DNA of 5,144 nt from an uncultured Peptococcaceae bacterium (GTDB lineage Bacteria; Bacillota; Peptococcia; Peptococcales; Peptococcaceae). Where the stretch lies: contig CAUDRX010000170.1 in assembly GCA_958451915.1 (NCBI GenBank), positions 1 to 5,144 of the forward strand. Direction: 5' to 3'. Positions within the stretch are counted from its first letter, which is position 1. The number at the start of each line of letters is the position of its first letter. Below the pieces are notes generated by a model. It was not told where the DNA came from. It searched no databases and worked only from the letters and a program-made list of their open reading frames with translations. Position numbers and translations under genes: made by a program. Below are positions 1 through 5,144 of this stretch, one piece after another.

Positions 1-968
1 AGATGGGGGTTGAACATTGCCTCCTGCCAGAACAGGGGATCGTTGGTGCAGGCCAGTTGATCATTGGTGCGGACAGTCACACCTGCACCTATGGTGCTGT
101 TGGAGCGTTCTCTACGGGCATGGGCAGCACTGATATCGCAGCGGCGATGATCAGCGGTGAGACCTGGCTCAAGGTGCCAGAAGCCATCAAAGTGAACGTA
201 GTGGGTGTACCTTCGAATCCATATGTATCGGGTAAGGATGTTATCCTTTATCTCATTGGTATGATCGGGGTTGACGGTGCGCTGTATCAGAGTCTGGAAT
301 TTGTTGGCGATGGCCTTGCACATCTTTCGATGGACAGCCGCCTCACCATTGCCAATATGGCGATCGAATGTGGCGCGAAGAATGGCATTTTCCCGGTTGA
401 CGATATCTGCAAGGCGTATCTCGCAGAACGTTTTGACGGCGAAGTCATGGCCTATGATGCTGATCCGGATGCCGAATACAGCCGGGAGATCACTATTGAC
501 CTTGCAGCACTCAAGCCACAGGTCGCTTTTCCGCATTTGCCAAGCAATACGCATGCTGTGGATGAGATTGACAAGATTGCCATCGATCAGGTCGTGATCG
601 GCAGCTGCACCAATGGCCGTTTGGAAGATATGCGTGTGGCTGGTGAGATCCTTAAAGGTAAAAAGGTAGCGCCTTATTTGCGCCTCATTGTGATCCCAGG
701 GACTCAAGCTGTATATGAAGCCTGCATGAAGGAAGGCATCACTCAGACCATCCTCGATGCTGGCGGCGTTGTCTCTACGCCAACCTGTGGACCTTGCCTC
801 GGTGGTTACATGGGGATCCTGGCTAAAGGTGAACGGGCCCTTTCCACGACCAACCGCAACTTTGTCGGCCGTATGGGGGATCCGGAGAGTGAAGTCTATC
901 TTTGCAATCCAGCTGTCGCTGCCGCCAGTGCCATTACCGGTTATATTACGAACCCAGAGGAGGTATAA
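1..968 (+). CDS. leuC: 3-isopropylmalate dehydratase large subunit (5'-truncated by window edge)
   Basis: LeuC, together with LeuD, isomerises 2-isopropylmalate to 3-isopropylmalate in cytoplasmic leucine synthesis, using a [4Fe-4S] cluster. The 321 visible residues start at an internal Met (base 3). The MGVEHCLLPEQ sequence there normally lies near residue 100 of a roughly 420-residue protein, so about 95-100 residues are missing upstream. Counting from that Met, the active-site motif DSHT is at 24-27. The three cluster cysteines are in GSCTNGR (C202) and TCGPCLGG (C262, C265), and the usual C-terminal STTNRNFVGRMG block is at 281-292. The length class and motifs fit the short LeuC/HacA/DmdA-like group. 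Homoaconitase or dimethylmalate hydratase are family alternatives, but the adjoining leuD and leuB make leucine synthesis by far the best call. The TAA stop lies 4 bases before leuD. Confidence 0.97.
   Translation, partial: MGVEHCLLPEQGIVGAGQLIIGADSHTCTYGAVGAFSTGMGSTDIAAAMISGETWLKVPEAIKVNVVGVPSNPYVSGKDVILYLIGMIGVDGALYQSLEFVGDGLAHLSMDSRLTIANMAIECGAKNGIFPVDDICKAYLAERFDGEVMAYDADPDAEYSREITIDLAALKPQVAFPHLPSNTHAVDEIDKIAIDQVVIGSCTNGRLEDMRVAGEILKGKKVAPYLRLIVIPGTQAVYEACMKEGITQTILDAGGVVSTPTCGPCLGGYMGILAKGERALSTTNRNFVGRMGDPESEVYLCNPAVAAASAITGYITNPEEV
958..964 (+). promoter_or_regulatory. Ribosome binding site of leuD
   Basis: AGGAGGT, a near-perfect Shine-Dalgarno sequence, lies 8 bases before the leuD ATG and inside the last codons of leuC. 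It fixes the leuD start and suggests that leuC and leuD are translated in step, as expected for two subunits of one enzyme. Confidence 0.85.
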
Positions 969-972
969 ATAA

Positions 973-1461
973 ATGAGCAGTAAAGCTTGGAAGGTCGGCA
1001 ATAATATCGATACCGACCTCATCATCGCCGCACGTTATCTCAATGACGCGAGCGACGAAAATATGCGTGCCCATTGCATGGAAGATGTGATCCCGGATTA
1101 CGCCAATACCATTTCAGAGGGAGATGTGCTCGTCGCTGGGAAGAACTTTGGCTGCGGCAGTTCACGTGAACATGCGCCGATCGCGATCAAGGTTGCAGGC
1201 ACTAAATGTGTCATTGCAGAGAGCTTTGCGCGCATCTTCTATCGCAATGCGATCAATATTGGGCTGCCGATCATCGAGTCGCCGGAAGCGGTGAATGCCA
1301 TCGACCAGGGGGATGAACTGGATGTTGATCTCGAAAATGGTATTATCACCAATCTCACGAAGAACGAGACCTATCATTTTGAGAAATTCCCTGAATTCAT
1401 TCAGAAGATCGTTGAAGCTGGCAACCTCCTTAATTATGTGAAAGCGAAGGTGGGTCAATGA
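973..1461 (+). CDS. leuD: 3-isopropylmalate dehydratase small subunit
   Basis: LeuD is the swivel-domain subunit that pairs with LeuC to form the isopropylmalate isomerase. The 162 residues are full length for the stand-alone short form. Visible marks are NIDTDLIIAARYL at 11-23 and the substrate-loop region YLND at 22-25, where relatives of this class usually read YLNT. The signature NFGCGSSREHAPIAIK spans 58-73, and SFARIFYRNAINIGLPI spans 84-100. The start is fixed by the AGGAGGT upstream. The TGA stop overlaps the leuB ATG (ATGA), so translation of leuB is probably coupled to it. The loop residues recall the region that separates isopropylmalate from homoaconitate enzymes in archaea, but the operon context supports the leucine role. 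Nothing in it looks broken. Confidence 0.97.
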   Translation: MSSKAWKVGNNIDTDLIIAARYLNDASDENMRAHCMEDVIPDYANTISEGDVLVAGKNFGCGSSREHAPIAIKVAGTKCVIAESFARIFYRNAINIGLPIIESPEAVNAIDQGDELDVDLENGIITNLTKNETYHFEKFPEFIQKIVEAGNLLNYVKAKVGQ

Positions 1462-2513
1462 GAAGAAAAGTAGCAGTTTTGCGCGGTGACGGTATTGGCC
1501 CGGAGATCGTTGATGCTGCGCTTGAAGTTTTGAGAGCAGCAGATGCCAGGTATGAACTTGGCATGGAATTTGTGGACGCCGCTTTCGGTGGGGCTGCCAT
1601 CGATGAATACGGTGAACCTTTCCCTGAATCTACCAAGGCCATTGTGAAAGATGTTGACGCTGTGCTCCTGGGCTCTGTTGGTGGGCCAAAGTATGATGCG
1701 CTGCCTCGCGAGAAGCGCCCGGAGACGGGACTTCTTGCAATCCGTAAGGCTCTGGGACTTTACTGCAACATCCGTCCTGCGAAATACTATGATTTCCTGG
1801 CCGATCGACTTGTGTTCAAAAAAGAAGTTGTTGAGGGCGTGGACATCGTCATTTATCGTGAGCTCACCAGCGGTATCTATTTTGGCGAAAAGAAACGCGA
1901 AGGCGACCGCGCCTATGATGTCATGGCTTATACCCGTGAAGAGATCGAGCGCATCGTACGTGACGCTTTCGTGCTCGCCGACCAGCGCCCAAAAAAACAT
2001 CTGACGTCTGTGGATAAGGCCAACGTTCTCGAGACTTCCCGCCTTTGGCGTGAAGTGGTCAATGAGATCGCCAATGAGTATCCGGAGGTCACTGTTGACC
2101 ATATGTATGTTGACAATGCTGCAGTGCAGCTTGTGTTGAACCCTAAGCAGTTTGATGTTATTGTCACCGAGAACAGTTTTGGTGACATTCTGAGCGACGA
2201 ATCCGCCGCACTTGCAGGCTCCCTTGGTATGGTGCCTTCTGCCAGCCTTGGCGGAAGTGTCGGGCTCTATGAGCCGGCTCATGGTTCCGCACCAGATATT
2301 GCTGGTCAGGGCATCGCCAATCCGATCGCGACGATCCTTTCCGCTGCTTATATGCTTCGTCTTTCTCTGGATGCGTCGGAAGCTGCTGACGCTATTGAAA
2401 ATGCCGTGCAGCAAGTCATTGATGATGGCTATCGCACCGTGGATATCGCAGCAGATCCAGCGACGGCAGTGAGCACTAAAGAGCTGACAGCCGCCATTAT
2501 TGCACGTTTATAA
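1458..2513 (+). CDS. leuB: 3-isopropylmalate dehydrogenase
   Basis: LeuB oxidises and decarboxylates 3-isopropylmalate with NAD+ to give 2-ketoisocaproate, the last leucine-specific step before transamination. The 351 residues are the family's usual length. Compared with my recollection of the Thermus enzyme, the substrate and metal residues appear at a constant shift of two: R96, R106, R134, Y141, K187, D219, D243 and D247. The N-terminal GDGIGPEI is at 10-17. The cofactor loop EPAHGSAPDIAGQGIANP is at 272-289, with D280 in the position that favours NAD over NADP. The RELTSGIYFGE block at 134-144 is intact. The ATG overlaps the leuD stop. The upstream AAGGTGGG (1447-1454) is only a moderate ribosome binding site, so coupling to leuD probably matters. 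It is the last gene before the operon terminator. Confidence 0.98.
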   Translation: MRRKVAVLRGDGIGPEIVDAALEVLRAADARYELGMEFVDAAFGGAAIDEYGEPFPESTKAIVKDVDAVLLGSVGGPKYDALPREKRPETGLLAIRKALGLYCNIRPAKYYDFLADRLVFKKEVVEGVDIVIYRELTSGIYFGEKKREGDRAYDVMAYTREEIERIVRDAFVLADQRPKKHLTSVDKANVLETSRLWREVVNEIANEYPEVTVDHMYVDNAAVQLVLNPKQFDVIVTENSFGDILSDESAALAGSLGMVPSASLGGSVGLYEPAHGSAPDIAGQGIANPIATILSAAYMLRLSLDASEAADAIENAVQQVIDDGYRTVDIAADPATAVSTKELTAAIIARL

Positions 2514-2523
2514 GAAATATCTG

Positions 2524-2553
2524 CCAGCGCCTTCATAAAGGCGCTGGTTTTTT
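2524..2553 (+). terminator. Intrinsic terminator of the leu operon
   Basis: A perfect 10-bp stem (CCAGCGCCTT at 2524-2533, AAGGCGCTGG at 2538-2547) with a 4-base CATA loop is followed directly by six Ts (2548-2553). It starts 11 bases after the leuB stop. It separates the leu operon from the regulator gene that follows in the same direction. Confidence 0.95.
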
Positions 2554-2555
2554 AC

Positions 2556-2584
2556 TTGCGCAGGGATGTGCTTTTCGATAAGAT
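2556..2584 (+). promoter_or_regulatory. Candidate sigma-70-type promoter of the LysR gene
   Basis: TTGCGC (2556-2561) and TAAGAT (2579-2584) stand 17 bases apart, matching the -35 and -10 consensus at 3 and 4 of 6 positions. It lies just after the leu terminator and about 34 bases before the LysR start, where a promoter is needed. The match is weak, so this is mostly an inference from position. Confidence 0.35.
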
Positions 2585-2599
2585 AAAGAGCAATGAGTC

Positions 2600-2610
2600 G
2601 GGGAAGGGGG
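2600..2610 (+). promoter_or_regulatory. Ribosome binding site that decides the GTG start of the LysR gene
   Basis: The purine run GGGGAAGGGGG ends 7 bases before the GTG at 2618. No ATG in that frame gives a sensible LysR N-terminus, while the GTG start yields the expected MRLEYFEYLV opening. Confidence 0.6.
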
Positions 2611-2617
2611 ACTGTCT

Positions 2618-3532
2618 GTGCGGCTTGAGTATTTTGAATATCTGGTGGCATTGCGGGATCATCCGTCGATGAGTGCCGCGAGTCGCGAACTGCATGTGAC
2701 GCCGCAGACACTGAGCATCGCCATTGGAAAACTGGAGAAAGAGCTGGGGGTGAAGCTGGTTGTGACGGACAATCAGGGCACCATGCTCAATGAAAATGGG
2801 CTGTTCCTCGTGGAAAAATCGAAGGAATTTTTTGATGCTATCGCTGTTTTACGGCAGCATGGCATGGAGCCAACTGCAGACTCAGAGCCGGCGATGGTTC
2901 GTGTATTGGCGGACGAGTGGATTAAAGAAGATTTTGCGGCGGAGCTGCTCAGTGTGATCGGCAGAGATTGACTGTCTCTTGATGTGAAAATGGATTACTG
3001 CAAGGAGTCCGATTTACCGGCGATTTTCTCTGAAAAAAATTATGATGTTGGGCTGTTGTACAATATTGTTGTCAAGGACAAGACGATGTATCCGATTGAT
3101 CCAGGATTGTCATTCGTGCCATTCTGGCGGTCTGATCTCTATTGCATCATGCATCGGGCCCATCCACTGGCTGATCGCAAAACAGTGAGCCTGCAGATGC
3201 TGTCGCAAACCGAGGGACCACTCGTGGTTGATCCATTTGGTGAAGAATTTCTGGCTGTTTTTAAGCAATTTGCGCCGTTGCCTCCGCTGGATTGGGAAGA
3301 TAACCTCATTGCGCTGCAGAAAAAAGTCAGAAGCAACCTTGGTTTCAGTATGGACTATCTGTCTTTTGATGGTTTGCCAGTGCGTGGATTGCCGCCGGAT
3401 TGTGTGGCGGTAAGGGTCAGCGATTCGCTGTATGGTTTATTGGGTTACCTGCTGAAAACCAATACGCTGCCTTCGCATGCAACGCGTCTTTTCCTGGATT
3501 ATCTGCTGTCAGATATTGCGCATATTGCGTGA
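2618..3532 (+). pseudogene. LysR-family transcriptional regulator interrupted by one in-frame TGA
   Basis: This is a LysR-type DNA-binding regulator of unknown target, about 304 codons including the TGA, which is normal family length. The N-terminal winged helix-turn-helix is clear: FEYLVALRDHPSMSAASREL at 6-25, VTPQTLSIAIGKLEKELG at 27-44, then a linker helix at about 62-80. The effector domain begins at VRVLADEW (94-101). Codon 118 is TGA (2969-2971). The same frame then continues as LSLDVKMDYCKESD and gives typical effector-domain blocks: YDVGLLY, VPFWRSDLYCIMHRAHPLAD and the C-terminal ATRLFLDYLLS. There is no frameshift. As written, translation yields a 117-residue DNA-binding fragment. 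Restart at the GTG (2984) or ATG (2990) has no Shine-Dalgarno support. TGA ends other genes here (leuD, MFS), so the code is not reassigned wholesale. A nonsense mutation or sequencing error is the simplest reading. LysR genes often sit next to targets, so leu or the MFS gene are guesses for its regulon. Confidence 0.85.
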
Positions 3533-3542
3533 TGATTGCCGT

Positions 3543-3571
3543 TTGTTTGGACAGGCTTGAAAATCAAACAA
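3543..3571 (+). repeat. 7-bp inverted repeat upstream of the MFS gene
   Basis: TTGTTTG (3543-3549) and CAAACAA (3565-3571) are perfect inverted copies separated by 15 bases, just after the LysR stop. The arms are AT-rich and no T-tract follows, so a protein-binding dyad is as likely as an RNA hairpin. A weak promoter candidate (TTGCCG 3536-3541, GAAAAT 3559-3564, 17-base spacer) overlaps it. The function is unknown. Confidence 0.4.
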
Positions 3572-3592
3572 TGAAATCAGGAGTCTGTATCG

Positions 3593-3712
3593 ATGAATGT
3601 TTGGTGGTGCCTGAGAGGGCATCGCTTTTTTGTGGTTTGTGCTGTAATGAATTTTTACAACGTCGGCAGATCTTGTAAAGAAAAACAGATTTACACTTTG
3701 GACATAGTGTGA
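3593..3712 (+). CDS. Small ORF of 39 codons, possible leader peptide of the MFS gene
   Basis: The ATG at 3593 is preceded by CAGGAG (3578-3583) with a 9-base gap, a better ribosome binding site than most chance ORFs have. The product starts MNVWWCLRGHRFFVVCAVMNFYNVG, which is hydrophobic with paired Trp and a Cys at residues 4-6, and ends KQIYTLDIV. I recognise no family. A terminator-like hairpin falls over codons 4-12, and the TGA stop lies in the right arm of a later inverted repeat. The MFS start follows 71 bases after the stop. Its position in the leader of an efflux gene suggests a regulatory leader peptide, but chance is a serious alternative because no conservation can be seen from one sequence. 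Confidence 0.3.
   Translation: MNVWWCLRGHRFFVVCAVMNFYNVGRSCKEKQIYTLDIV
3603..3631 (+). terminator. Terminator-like hairpin in the leader of the MFS gene
   Basis: The core stem GGTGCC (3606-3611) pairs with GGCATC (3618-3623) around the loop TGAGAG. It contains one G-T pair and can be extended by T-G, G-C and G-T pairs to 9 bp. Six Ts (3626-3631) follow. It lies about 70 bases after the LysR stop and could simply end that transcript. It could also act as an attenuator for the MFS gene, because a ribosome on the first codons of the 39-codon ORF would cover the left arm. It is weaker than the other two terminators in the window. Confidence 0.55.
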
Positions 3713-3713
3713 A
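3690..3713 (+). repeat. 8-bp imperfect inverted repeat before the MFS gene
   Basis: TTTACACT (3690-3697) and AGTGTGAA (3706-3713) form an 8-bp stem with one G-T pair and an 8-base spacer. No T-tract follows. It ends 70 bases before the MFS start and could be an operator or an RNA hairpin in the leader. No clear promoter pair could be matched to it. Confidence 0.35.
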
Positions 3714-3765
3714 ACAATAAATGGCGTGCCCAAAATGCAGAAACAAAGACATCAATAATATCGCT

Positions 3766-3773
3766 GAAAGGGG
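3766..3773 (+). promoter_or_regulatory. Ribosome binding site of the MFS gene
   Basis: GAAAGGGG ends 10 bases before the ATG at 3784. The next in-frame Met (3793) is 9 bases further off and would sit too far from it, so 3784 is preferred. The downstream gene at 5092 uses a similar AGAAAGGG. Confidence 0.6.
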
Positions 3774-3783
3774 TGTGCAGTAG

Positions 3784-5010
3784 ATGTCAAAAATGAAATT
3801 TGGACTGGAGAAGTCTCAGAACAAATTAGGACTCAAGGGTGTTATTGCCTTTATCATTCTGATGGATGCATTTATTCCATTATCCAATGACTTATATCTG
3901 CCCGCAATGCCAACGATGGGTGAACACCTTGGGTCAACTGACGCTTTGGTTCAGCTGACGATCACGATCTTTTTCTTTTCGTATGCCATCGGTATGTTGA
4001 TCTGGGGGCCGCTCAGTGACAAGTACGGACGAAAGAAGCCGCTGGCCGTAGGATTTCTGCTTTATTGTGCAGCAAGCCTGTTGTGTATGCTGGCCTGGAA
4101 CATCGAAGTGCTTTTGGCTGCACGCCTTATGCAGGGGGTGGGTGCTGCGAGCGCGACTGCGATCTCTTTTGCGATGGTCAAAGACTGTTTCTCCGGCCGA
4201 ACGCGTGAGACTGTGCTGGCGATCGTCCAAACGATTTCTGGTTTTGGACCGATCATTGCACCTGTTATCGGTTCCTGGATCCTGCTCATCGCAGAATGGC
4301 GGGAAATGTTTCTGCTGCTTTTGGTCTTTGGCCTGATCGGTTTTGTGATGACCCTGCTCTATGACGAAAGCCTGCCGAAGGAAGAGCGATTGTCTGGCAG
4401 TACTTTTCAGAGTTTTCGAGAGATCAATGTGGTCATGAAGAACAGGAGTTTTGTTTGGATCGTGCTCGTTTATTCGATCATTCTCATTCCGTTCTATGCC
4501 TATATCAATATGTCTTCTTATATTTTTGTAGATCAATTTGGTCTCAGTGAACAGGCTTACAGTTATTATTATGCTGCGATCTGTCTGCTCTCAATGATCG
4601 GGCCTTATCTATATATCCGGTTTTTCACTGATGTTGATAAAAATCTATTGAGTTATGTTTGCTTCGCTGTCTGCGTGTTTGGCGGCGTCGGCATCATTGC
4701 TGCCGGAGCGCGTTCTCCGCTGGTCTTCAGTTTTCTCATGTTCCTCTTTTATATTGCGACGAACATCCTGCGGCCATTTTCGACGAATCTTATCCTGGAA
4801 CAGCAAAAGCATGACGTTGGTACGGCATCATCGGTGATGAATATGAGCTATAATCTTTTCGGATGCTTCGGGATGCTCCTGGCCTCACTGCCGTTTGGCG
4901 ATCTTGTTGCTGCGATCGGCACGATGCTAACGATTTGTTCTGTGATCGCACTTGTTGGCTGGTGGGGACTGGTCCATTCCAAAAATGAAGTAAAGGGGCT
5001 CTATCGCTGA
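3784..5010 (+). CDS. MFS multidrug efflux transporter, Bcr/CflA-type
   Basis: This is a proton-coupled inner-membrane exporter of the drug:H+ antiporter class with 12 TM helices. Known members export bicyclomycin, chloramphenicol, sulfonamides or cysteine; the substrate here cannot be read. At 408 residues the length is typical. The Bcr/CflA hallmark NDLYLPAMP is at 35-43, at the end of TM1. Motif A, GPLSDKYGRKK, is at 75-85 between TM2 and TM3. TM4 carries R114 within AARLMQG (motif B). TM5 has the antiporter motif C region GFGPIIAPVIG at 153-163. A charged central loop at about 195-220 divides the two six-helix halves, and GTASSVMN at 346-353 is in TM11. TM helices lie near 18-38, 55-74, 86-105, 107-131, 143-168, 173-192, 221-241, 257-279, 289-307, 311-333, 347-367 and 373-396. 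It has its own leader and terminator, so it appears monocistronic. The frame is intact. Confidence 0.93.
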   Translation: MSKMKFGLEKSQNKLGLKGVIAFIILMDAFIPLSNDLYLPAMPTMGEHLGSTDALVQLTITIFFFSYAIGMLIWGPLSDKYGRKKPLAVGFLLYCAASLLCMLAWNIEVLLAARLMQGVGAASATAISFAMVKDCFSGRTRETVLAIVQTISGFGPIIAPVIGSWILLIAEWREMFLLLLVFGLIGFVMTLLYDESLPKEERLSGSTFQSFREINVVMKNRSFVWIVLVYSIILIPFYAYINMSSYIFVDQFGLSEQAYSYYYAAICLLSMIGPYLYIRFFTDVDKNLLSYVCFAVCVFGGVGIIAAGARSPLVFSFLMFLFYIATNILRPFSTNLILEQQKHDVGTASSVMNMSYNLFGCFGMLLASLPFGDLVAAIGTMLTICSVIALVGWWGLVHSKNEVKGLYR

Positions 5011-5017
5011 GCCAACA

Positions 5018-5048
5018 GCCCTCTGGCCTTGACCAGAGGGCCTTTTTT
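5018..5048 (+). terminator. Intrinsic terminator of the MFS gene
   Basis: CCCTCTGG (5019-5026) pairs perfectly with CCAGAGGG (5033-5040), extended by G5018-C5041 to 9 bp, with loop CCTTGA. Six Ts follow at 5043-5048. It starts 8 bases after the MFS stop. Confidence 0.94.
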
Positions 5049-5058
5049 CGTGCATAAT
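5029..5058 (+). promoter_or_regulatory. Candidate promoter of the gene starting at 5092, overlapping the MFS terminator
   Basis: TTGACC (5029-5034) matches the -35 consensus at 5 of 6 positions. CATAAT (5053-5058) matches the -10 at 5 of 6, with an 18-base spacer. The predicted start of transcription, near 5065, leaves a leader of roughly 27 bases before the ATG at 5092. The -35 box covers the loop and first right-arm bases of the preceding terminator hairpin. Confidence 0.55.
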
Positions 5059-5091
5059 GGAGAAAACACGCATGAGAAAGGGTTGATAACG

Positions 5092-5144
5092 ATGGCTCAT
5101 TTGTTTAGAACGCCGACCTACAGTTTCATTGGTGAACATGCATT
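5092..5144 (+). CDS. Start of a further gene (3'-truncated by window edge), possibly iron-containing alcohol dehydrogenase
   Basis: The ATG at 5092 follows AGAAAGGG (5075-5082) with a 9-base gap and a good promoter candidate, so a real start is likely. Only 17 full codons are visible: MAHLFRTPTYSFIGEHA. The pattern of a Pro, a short hydrophobic stretch, then G-E-x-A resembles the N-terminal strand and G-x-G-A-L turn that open iron-containing alcohol dehydrogenases and glycerol dehydrogenases. That resemblance is weak evidence over so few residues. The frame is open to the window edge. Confidence 0.5.
   Translation, partial: MAHLFRTPTYSFIGEHA

Noticed and set aside
3..5. ATG at base 3 as the true start of leuC
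   Set aside because: The sequence there matches the internal MGVEHCLLPEQ block near residue 100 of LeuC, so the real start lies upstream of the window.
1455..2414. 319-codon open frame on the minus strand
   Set aside because: It lies wholly opposite leuB, which has every catalytic residue. The minus-strand product shows no recognisable domain, so it is a shadow of biased codon use.
2618..3532. Frameshift, or two separate genes, in place of one LysR gene
   Set aside because: The two parts are in the same frame, 12 bases lie between the stop and the next GTG, and no Shine-Dalgarno supports a second start.
3603..3640. Thiamine-pyrophosphate riboswitch suggested by GGTGCC and CTGAGAGG
   Set aside because: Only a fragment resembling the THI-box core is present. 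The other conserved arms are missing and the transporter class does not fit.
3400..3678. 92-codon + strand frame with many cysteines running from the LysR 3' end into the leader
   Set aside because: It starts inside the LysR coding region in another frame without a ribosome binding site, and it resembles no family I know.
3934..4536. 200-codon open frame on the minus strand
   Set aside because: It is antisense to the MFS gene, rich in H, R, K, Q and D as expected opposite hydrophobic TM codons, and has no recognisable domain.
1..5144. Global reassignment of UGA to an amino acid
   Set aside because: leuD and the MFS gene both end at TGA exactly where the protein families end, and Trp is encoded by TGG throughout.
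1..5144. CRISPR arrays, tRNA or rRNA genes, insertion sequences or integrase sites
   Set aside because: No regularly spaced repeats, RNA-gene folds, transposase-like frames or target duplications were seen on either strand.

Overview
The window holds the 3' part of a leucine-biosynthesis operon, followed by a broken LysR-type regulator gene, a Bcr/CflA-type MFS efflux gene and the first codons of another gene. All genes are on the + strand. The short two-subunit isopropylmalate dehydratase (LeuC of the roughly 420-residue class plus a separate LeuD of 162 residues), the AGGAGG-like ribosome binding sites, the strong hairpin-plus-T terminators and a base composition near 50% G+C by eye suggest an anaerobic bacterium of the Bacillota (Clostridia or Negativicutes) or Coriobacteriia. 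The window carries no marker that decides between these.

Region 1 (1-2553): leuC (5' end outside the window), leuD and leuB. leuC and leuD are 4 bases apart. leuD and leuB overlap in an ATGA. A perfect 10-bp hairpin with six Ts closes the operon. LeuC and LeuD form the Fe-S isomerase that turns 2-isopropylmalate into 3-isopropylmalate, and LeuB oxidises that product towards 2-ketoisocaproate, the leucine precursor.

Region 2 (2554-3532): a LysR-family regulator with its own weak promoter and a strong ribosome binding site. The reading frame stays open over about 304 codons except for one in-frame TGA at codon 118. Both halves are good LysR sequence in the same frame, so this is a single nonsense codon and not a frameshift. 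It may be a recent pseudogene, a strain polymorphism, a sequencing error or, less likely, a recoded UGA. A foldable hairpin begins at the TGA itself.

Region 3 (3533-3783): a 251-base leader before the MFS gene. It holds a 7-bp inverted repeat, a 39-codon small ORF with a good ribosome binding site, a terminator-like hairpin plus T6 inside the first codons of that ORF, a second inverted repeat, and a 20-codon CPKC-containing ORF whose stop codon abuts the MFS start. This layout resembles ribosome-mediated attenuation of a resistance gene. It is the most interesting non-coding part of the window, but it remains a hypothesis.

Region 4 (3784-5144): a complete 12-TM transporter of the drug-resistance MFS class, a strong terminator, a good promoter candidate whose -35 box lies inside that terminator hairpin, and the start of a next gene that may be an iron-containing alcohol dehydrogenase.
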